This document shows, one piece after another, positions 33,080 through 38,569 of a stretch of 38,569 nt of DNA. The position numbers were made by a program, and so were the translations under genes. Under the pieces are notes generated by a model. That model worked only from the letters and a program-made list of their open reading frames with translations, did no database searches and was not told the DNA's origin. Numbering within the stretch: position 1 is the stretch's first letter; every line of letters starts with the position of its first letter. This DNA comes from an uncultured Flavobacteriaceae bacterium (GTDB lineage Bacteria; Bacteroidota; Bacteroidia; Flavobacteriales; Flavobacteriaceae), in the NCBI GenBank assembly GCA_913061125.1, contig CAJXUB010000017.1, positions 1 to 38,569 of the forward strand. The letters run 5' to 3'.

Positions 33080-35314
33080 ATGTTCCGAAAGCCATTGCTC
33101 TCGATTCTTTTTTTAACTTGTTCTGTACTAATTTCTGCCCAAAAAAAAACCATCACCCTGGAAGAAATTTGGGGCGGTGCTTTTCGTACCGAGCGTATGG
33201 ATGCCTTGCATTCCCTGAAAAATGGCACTCAATATTCAGTTTTAAATTTTAACCGTAACACACGGTCTACTTCTGTTGATGTGTACGATTATAAAACATT
33301 GAAAAAAATTAAAACCCTTGTCGATTCCAAAGATTTGGAAGGGGTGGCGTATTTTTCAAATTACACCCTTAGTGACAACGAAACCAAATTGTTATTGGCC
33401 ACAGAGGTAAAGCCCGTTTACCGCCGATCGACTCTTGGGATTTTTTATATCTATGATTTAAACACAAAATCGTTAGAGAAACTATCAGAGGAGCGCGTTC
33501 AAGAGCCCACCTTTTCGCCAAATGGAACGAAAGTGGCTTATGGATTCGAAAACAATCTTTACATCAAAAATTTAATTTCGGGCGAAACTATTCAAATTAC
33601 TTTTGATGGCGAAAAAAACAAAATTATCAATGGAATAACAGATTGGGTTTACGAAGAAGAATTTGCATTTGTCCGAGCCTTTGAGTGGAATGCCGATGGG
33701 AGTAAAGTAGCATTTTTAAAATTTGACGAAACAGATGTGCCCGAATTTTCGATGGATATTTATGGTCAGGAACTGTACCAAACGCAGCAGGTTTTTAAAT
33801 ACCCCAAAGCCGGAGAAAAAAATGCAGTTGTTTCACTCCACATCTATGATTTTAATACAGAACGTTCCAATCCAGTTGAGGTCGAAAAATCTTACAATGA
33901 TTTTTACATTCCACGAATAAACTGGACCAACGATGCCGATATTCTGTGTGCACAATACCTCAATCGCCATCAGAATCAATTAGACCTGTGGGCCATCAAT
34001 GCCAACAGTACAATGACTAAACGCCTTGTGTCCGAAGTGGATAAGGCCTATGTTGATGTTACCGACAATCTTACTTTTTTGGACGACAACAGCTTTATAT
34101 GGACCAGCGAGAAAGATGGTTACAATCACATTTATCATTACGATAAATATGGATCATTAATCAATCAAGTTACCACAGGCGAGTGGGACGTAACGGCTTA
34201 CTACGGCTATGATAAAAAAACGAATAGGATTTATTACCAATCGGTAGAAAATGGGTCCATCAACAGAGATGTATATGCCATCAACTTGGACGGGACACAG
34301 AAAATTCGTTTGACCAAAAGTGAGGGAACCAATACCGCTTCGTTTAGTGCCGATTTCTCGTATTTTATAAACACTTTTTCTAATGCGACAACCCCAACAG
34401 AGTACACCTTAAACAGTGCGCAAGACGGAGCCTTGGTCAAAAGTATAATTGACAATGATAGGGTGGCTGAAAAATTGGCCGATTATAACACTTCTAAAAA
34501 AGAATTTAGCACCATTCGAGTTAACGGCAACGACCTAAACATGTGGATGATAAAGCCTGTCGATTTTGATCCAAATAAACAGTATCCCTTACTAATGTAT
34601 CAATACTCTGGACCTGGCTCTCAAGAAGTTGCCAACAGTTGGAATGGAACCAACGACTACTGGTATCAGATGTTGGCACAACAAGGGTATATCATTGCTT
34701 GTGTAGATGGTCGAGGAACAGGATTTAAAGGCGCTGAATTTAAAAAATCAACCTATATGAATTTGGTCAAATACGAAACTGAAGATCAAATTGCTGCTGC
34801 GAAACAATTGGGTCAATTGCCTTACATTGATGCAGAACGTATTGGGGTATGGGGGTGGAGTTTTGGCGGCCACATGAGCACCAACTGTTTGCTTAAAGGG
34901 AGCGGTGTTTTTAAGATGGCCATTGCCGTAGCACCTGTAACCAGTTGGCGTTTTTACGACACCATTTACACCGAGCGTTACATGCGGACCCCACAAGAAA
35001 ATCCGAGCGGATATGATGATAATTCACCGTTCAATTATCCTGAAAAATTAGAAGGCGATTATCTTCTGATTCATGGGTCTGGCGACGACAATGTGCACTT
35101 GCAACACACCATGCGCATGGTGGAAGCTTTGATTCAAGCGGATAAACAATTTGAATGGGGGATATATCCCGATAAAAATCATGGGATTTATGGCGGCAAT
35201 ACTCGATTGCATTTGTATAAAAAAATGACCAATTTTATTGGAAAAACATTGGGCGACAAACGTCCAAAAACACCCAAAAAGGAGAATGCCAATCGACAAA
35301 AAATTAAAGGATAA
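33080..35314 (+). CDS. Dipeptidyl peptidase IV-like S9 serine peptidase
   Basis: A 744-residue exported enzyme with a signal peptide (MFRKPLLSILFLTCSVLISAQ). The N-terminal beta-propeller (about 60-480) includes DWVYEEEFAFVRAFEWNADG, whose Glu pair binds the substrate N-terminus in DPP-IV. The catalytic domain (about 490-730) has Ser594 in GWSFGGH, Asp669 in HGSGDDNVH and His701 in DKNHGIYGG. DPP-IV enzymes remove dipeptides with Pro or Ala in second position from peptide N-termini, in the periplasm. Two POT-type transporter genes follow closely, so the released dipeptides are probably taken up by them. The C-terminal tail is basic (RPKTPKKENANRQKIKG). Confidence 0.94.
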   Translation: MFRKPLLSILFLTCSVLISAQKKTITLEEIWGGAFRTERMDALHSLKNGTQYSVLNFNRNTRSTSVDVYDYKTLKKIKTLVDSKDLEGVAYFSNYTLSDNETKLLLATEVKPVYRRSTLGIFYIYDLNTKSLEKLSEERVQEPTFSPNGTKVAYGFENNLYIKNLISGETIQITFDGEKNKIINGITDWVYEEEFAFVRAFEWNADGSKVAFLKFDETDVPEFSMDIYGQELYQTQQVFKYPKAGEKNAVVSLHIYDFNTERSNPVEVEKSYNDFYIPRINWTNDADILCAQYLNRHQNQLDLWAINANSTMTKRLVSEVDKAYVDVTDNLTFLDDNSFIWTSEKDGYNHIYHYDKYGSLINQVTTGEWDVTAYYGYDKKTNRIYYQSVENGSINRDVYAINLDGTQKIRLTKSEGTNTASFSADFSYFINTFSNATTPTEYTLNSAQDGALVKSIIDNDRVAEKLADYNTSKKEFSTIRVNGNDLNMWMIKPVDFDPNKQYPLLMYQYSGPGSQEVANSWNGTNDYWYQMLAQQGYIIACVDGRGTGFKGAEFKKSTYMNLVKYETEDQIAAAKQLGQLPYIDAERIGVWGWSFGGHMSTNCLLKGSGVFKMAIAVAPVTSWRFYDTIYTERYMRTPQENPSGYDDNSPFNYPEKLEGDYLLIHGSGDDNVHLQHTMRMVEALIQADKQFEWGIYPDKNHGIYGGNTRLHLYKKMTNFIGKTLGDKRPKTPKKENANRQKIKG

Positions 35315-35345
35315 ATTAACCAACCAAGATTAAATACAATTAACG

Positions 35346-36869
35346 ATGTCAAACACAACAGAACTTCAAAATCAAAAGCAGCTTTTTGGGCACCCCATCG
35401 GGCTGTATGTTTTATTTTTAACAGAAATGTGGGAACGTTTTTCCTACTACGGAATGCGAGCCCTTTTGGTTTTGTACATGACCGCATCAACACTAGGAGA
35501 GGACGCTCGAGGCGAGGGTTTGGGCTGGACCAGTAAAGAAGCTTTGGCGCTCTATGGGTGGTACACCATGCTGGTTTATGTGATGTCCATTCCTGGTGGG
35601 ATGATCGCAGATAAACTGATTGGTCAGAAAAAAGCCGTTCTGTATGGTGCCATAATTTTATGTCTGGGGCATGGTGTTTTAGTCTTAACAGACCTTTGGG
35701 CTTTCTACTCCGGATTAGGACTTGTGATTCTTGGAGTTGGGCTATTAAAACCAAACATTTCTACAATGGTTGGCGGATTGTACAAAGAAGGCGATATTCG
35801 GCGTGATAAAGGATTTAGTATATTTTATATCGGAATAAACTTGGGCTCGTTGTTAGCCACAATAATTGTTGGATTGGTGGTTAAGGAATGGGGCTGGCAC
35901 GCTGGATTTGGATTGGCAGGAATTGTTATGGTTATTGGGCTTATTAATTATATTTATGGACAAAAATATCTAGTCCATGTCGGAAATTTTGTGAAAACGA
36001 AAGACGACCCTAATGAAATTTCCTACGGTAAACTCTACAGCAAACTTTTCAATTCACCAACACAGTTAGCCATCACTTTGGTTCTACTCGCCTTATCGGT
36101 TTACGGCTGGTTAACGCTGGAGCGTGGCTATGGACCGTTATTCGTATTTTTAACAGCCATCATTGCATTATTAATGATGATATACAAGGAGTTAAACTCA
36201 CAAGCTTATAAAGATCGTTTCTTAGTGCTGCTGCTCTCTTTCATTATGGTAATAGTATTCTGGGGCGCCTTCGAGCAAGCGGGCGGTTTGATGAATTTAT
36301 ATACCGAAACCAATACCGATCGTGTGCTTATGGGTTATGAAATACCGACAGTAATGTTCCAAAGTCTAAATGCGGGATTCATCATTATTTTTGCCACTTT
36401 AGTGGCCTCCATATGGGCCAAACGAAAATTGAAAGGCAAAGAAGCCAGTTCACTTTTTAAAATGGCGGTAGGAATAATCATCATGGGCTTTGGGTTCTTG
36501 TTCATGGTTTTTGCGGCTATGGAATTCGAACAGTCAGGATCCTCAAGTATGATTTGGCTGGTATTGGCTTATTTATTCCACACCATCGGAGAACTTTGTT
36601 TGTCTCCAGTAGCATTATCTTTTATAACAAAATTAACACCAGTTAAGTATGCTTCCCTTATGATGGGTGTCTATTTCGCTGCAACCGGTTTAGGAAGTAA
36701 AGTTGCTGGCATAGTTGGAGAAGCAGCGAGCGACTTCGGCGAGTACACCATTTTCTTCGGTATTTTAATATTTACAGTCATTATTGGAGCACTGTTTATC
36801 ATCATTTTAAAACCTCTAAAACGACTCACCCACAATGTCGAAGAAAACGAAAGAATTTTAGAATCATAA
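35346..36869 (+). CDS. POT/PTR family proton-coupled peptide transporter (first copy)
   Basis: A 507-residue membrane protein with about 12-14 transmembrane segments. The POT signature FLTEMWERFSYYGMRALLVL (ExxERxxYY) begins transmembrane segment 1. GLGLVILGVGLLKPNISTMV is the second signature, FWGAFEQAGG in the middle carries the conserved Glu, and AYLFHTIGELCLSPVALSFI lies near the end. It imports di- and tripeptides with protons across the inner membrane. It starts 31 nt after the peptidase gene and ends 12 nt before a second POT gene. Confidence 0.95.
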   Translation: MSNTTELQNQKQLFGHPIGLYVLFLTEMWERFSYYGMRALLVLYMTASTLGEDARGEGLGWTSKEALALYGWYTMLVYVMSIPGGMIADKLIGQKKAVLYGAIILCLGHGVLVLTDLWAFYSGLGLVILGVGLLKPNISTMVGGLYKEGDIRRDKGFSIFYIGINLGSLLATIIVGLVVKEWGWHAGFGLAGIVMVIGLINYIYGQKYLVHVGNFVKTKDDPNEISYGKLYSKLFNSPTQLAITLVLLALSVYGWLTLERGYGPLFVFLTAIIALLMMIYKELNSQAYKDRFLVLLLSFIMVIVFWGAFEQAGGLMNLYTETNTDRVLMGYEIPTVMFQSLNAGFIIIFATLVASIWAKRKLKGKEASSLFKMAVGIIIMGFGFLFMVFAAMEFEQSGSSSMIWLVLAYLFHTIGELCLSPVALSFITKLTPVKYASLMMGVYFAATGLGSKVAGIVGEAASDFGEYTIFFGILIFTVIIGALFIIILKPLKRLTHNVEENERILES

Positions 36870-36881
36870 AACACACTAACC

Positions 36882-38569
36882 ATGCAATCATCAACAGGTC
36901 AAATTTTTAAAAACAAAGTCTTGGGGCATCCCGCTGGACTTTTTGTATTATTTTTCACTGAAATGTGGGAGCGTTTTTCGTACTACGGTATGCGCGCCAT
37001 TTTAGTTATCTTTTTAACAGGCGTTGTTACTGGCGATAATCCCGGCTGGGGCTGGAGTACACCTGCGGCGCTCTCTCTTTTAGGGACATACGCCATGTTT
37101 GTTTACCTCACTCCACTGGTGGGCGGGTGGCTTGCCGATAATAAAATTGGCTACCGAACGGCAGTTGTAATTGGTGCCCTTTTGATGACCCTTGGGCACG
37201 CCGCCATGGCTGTCGAGACCCCCATGTTCCTTTACATAGGCATTACCCTTTTGATTTTAGGAAACGGATTTTTCAAACCCAACATGACCTCCATAATATC
37301 AAAAATGTATGAGGGCCATGATGCTAAAAAAGATGGGGCTTACAACATTTTTTACATGGGAGTCAATGCGGGGGCCTTTATCGGAATTATGCTCTGCGGA
37401 TGGGTTGGAGAGAAAATTGGATGGAGCTACGGTTTCGGTTTGGCAGGAATTTTTATGCTCTTGGGAATGCTTCAATTTTATTATGCCCAACCCCTGTTTG
37501 GGGACATAGGATCTAAACCTCAAAAGAAACAAAACAGCAACGTTTCGTCCACAAATGATAAAACGTCAAACGCTAACTCCAACGTCAAGCTCAATACTTT
37601 CCAGCCAATCGATTATATTCTTATAGCGGTTTTTGTAGTATCTGCATTGATTTTTATTATTAATGACCCTTTGAGTCAAATAGGACAAATAAACACCTTA
37701 AACTTTACAGTTGCAGGGTTAGAAGATTCTATGTTTTTTGCAATTTTGGCAGCCCTTTCGTTTATTCTTCTTCTTATAATTAGAATTCCGAGATATACCA
37801 AAATTGAACGCGATCGAATGATTGCCTTCACCATATTTTGTTTGTTTACCATCTTCTTTTGGGCGGCTTTCGAACAAGCTGCAGGGTCATTACCCATTTA
37901 TACCAGAGACTTCACCGACCGATTTTTAGAAGGGAATGCCGCTGATATTTTTAAACTTATTGATTTAATTGTAACAGTGGTTCCGTTGCTCATTATTACC
38001 TATGTTCTTTGGAGTTTGTTTCGTAAAACCTTCAAAACCATTGGGATCTCGAATGTTATTTTGGGCTTTAGTTTCTTGATTGTCTGGGCCATAGTTATTT
38101 TTAAACTGTACACCGAATACCAATCCACTAGCACTGAAGTACCAGTCACTTGGTTTGCCATACTAAACTCATTGTTTATCATCATTTTTGCACCATTATT
38201 TACCAAATGGTGGGACAGCCGCTACAATCCGCCGGCCTCCGTAAAATACTTTTTAGGACTATTTCTTTTAGGAATTGGTTTTGCATTTTTAGCCTTTGGC
38301 GCCAGGAATCTTCCTGCCGGAGCCGAAACAGCCACCTTAAGTATGGCATGGTTAGTGTTAGCTTATTTATTCCACACCTTGGGTGAGTTATGTTTATCTC
38401 CAATGGGGCTATCCTATTTAAGCAAGCTTGTTCCGGCTCGGATGATAGCAGTCATGTTTGGAGTCTATTATTTAGCCATAGCCATTGGAAACAAATTGGC
38501 CCACTCGGTTGGTGGAGAAGTCGAAAATATCACAAAAGAATACAGTTTATCGACGTTCTTTTTGATTTT
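36882..38569 (+). CDS. POT/PTR family peptide transporter (second copy, 3' end cut by window)
   Basis: The frame from the ATG at 36882 stays open to the right edge (562 codons visible), so the end lies outside. It starts MQSSTGQIFKNKVLGHPAGL and has the POT signature FFTEMWERFSYYGMRAILVI, GNGFFKPNMTSIISKMYEG, FFWAAFEQAAGSLPIYTRD and AYLFHTLGELCLSPMGLSYL. Compared with the first copy it has a longer, polar, Asn/Ser/Lys-rich loop between the two halves (around nt 37500-37590). The two copies are clearly related but diverged. It probably imports peptides of a different size or type; this is inferred from the family only. Confidence 0.93.
   Translation, partial: MQSSTGQIFKNKVLGHPAGLFVLFFTEMWERFSYYGMRAILVIFLTGVVTGDNPGWGWSTPAALSLLGTYAMFVYLTPLVGGWLADNKIGYRTAVVIGALLMTLGHAAMAVETPMFLYIGITLLILGNGFFKPNMTSIISKMYEGHDAKKDGAYNIFYMGVNAGAFIGIMLCGWVGEKIGWSYGFGLAGIFMLLGMLQFYYAQPLFGDIGSKPQKKQNSNVSSTNDKTSNANSNVKLNTFQPIDYILIAVFVVSALIFIINDPLSQIGQINTLNFTVAGLEDSMFFAILAALSFILLLIIRIPRYTKIERDRMIAFTIFCLFTIFFWAAFEQAAGSLPIYTRDFTDRFLEGNAADIFKLIDLIVTVVPLLIITYVLWSLFRKTFKTIGISNVILGFSFLIVWAIVIFKLYTEYQSTSTEVPVTWFAILNSLFIIIFAPLFTKWWDSRYNPPASVKYFLGLFLLGIGFAFLAFGARNLPAGAETATLSMAWLVLAYLFHTLGELCLSPMGLSYLSKLVPARMIAVMFGVYYLAIAIGNKLAHSVGGEVENITKEYSLSTFFLI

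Noticed and set aside
35188-35754. 188-codon minus-strand ORF
   Set aside because: It is antisense to the conserved POT transporter and the end of the peptidase gene, with no recognisable domain.

Overview
The window looks like a chromosomal segment of a member of the Flavobacteriaceae (Bacteroidota). The signs are type IX secretion system (T9SS) sorting domains of both type A and type B, a PorP/SprF protein, Tat-exported PhoX and DUF1501 proteins, a class II HMG-CoA reductase next to a GYDIA-type GHMP kinase, several promoters of the Bacteroidota form TTTG-N17-23-TAnnTTTG, and AT-rich intergenic DNA. The genus cannot be named from this. No insertion sequence, prophage or CRISPR array was seen. 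Both ends cut through genes.

Layout. (1) 1-7083, plus strand: a surface cassette. It has a collagen-like/tail-fibre-like protein cut by the left edge, a short secreted relative of it, a T9SS type B cargo protein, a PorP/SprF outer-membrane protein and a TPR/PD40/OmpA peptidoglycan-binding protein, closed by a strong terminator. (2) 7398-10058, plus: a PII protein and an ammonium channel, a terminator, then a LacI-type regulator. (3) 10062-13395, minus: a DUF1800-DUF1501 operon. (4) 13396-13833: an intergenic region with 20-bp direct repeats, a promoter and a terminator that together outline a possible short RNA. (5) 13834-19612: a secreted TPR protein (plus), a large Asp-box T9SS cargo protein with a lipoprotein (minus), and an SDR-type threonine dehydrogenase (plus). 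(6) 19661-22292: a PhoX-like lipoprotein and MerC (minus), divergent from a Fur-family regulator; the shared promoter region holds a palindromic operator candidate. (7) 22689-22761, minus: tRNA-Phe(GAA) with its own promoter and terminator. (8) 22857-30673, plus: coaX, an outer-membrane protein, a TPR protein, lptC, a small membrane protein, a CNNM/CBS/CorC protein and a PpiD-like chaperone, which reads as an envelope-biogenesis cluster. (9) 30733-32942, minus: GHMP kinase and HMG-CoA reductase of the mevalonate pathway. (10) 33080-38569, plus: a DPP-IV-type peptidase followed by two POT-family peptide transporters, the second cut by the right edge.

How the genes fit together: much of the window serves the cell surface, through protein export by Tat and T9SS, outer-membrane assembly (LptC, PpiD, OmpA) and peptide scavenging (S9 peptidase plus POT carriers). 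The best candidates for something under-described are the 1-7083 surface cassette, in which fibre-like proteins sit beside what looks like their own SprF/OmpA outlet, the merC/fur operator, and the repeat-promoter-terminator unit at 13611-13782.
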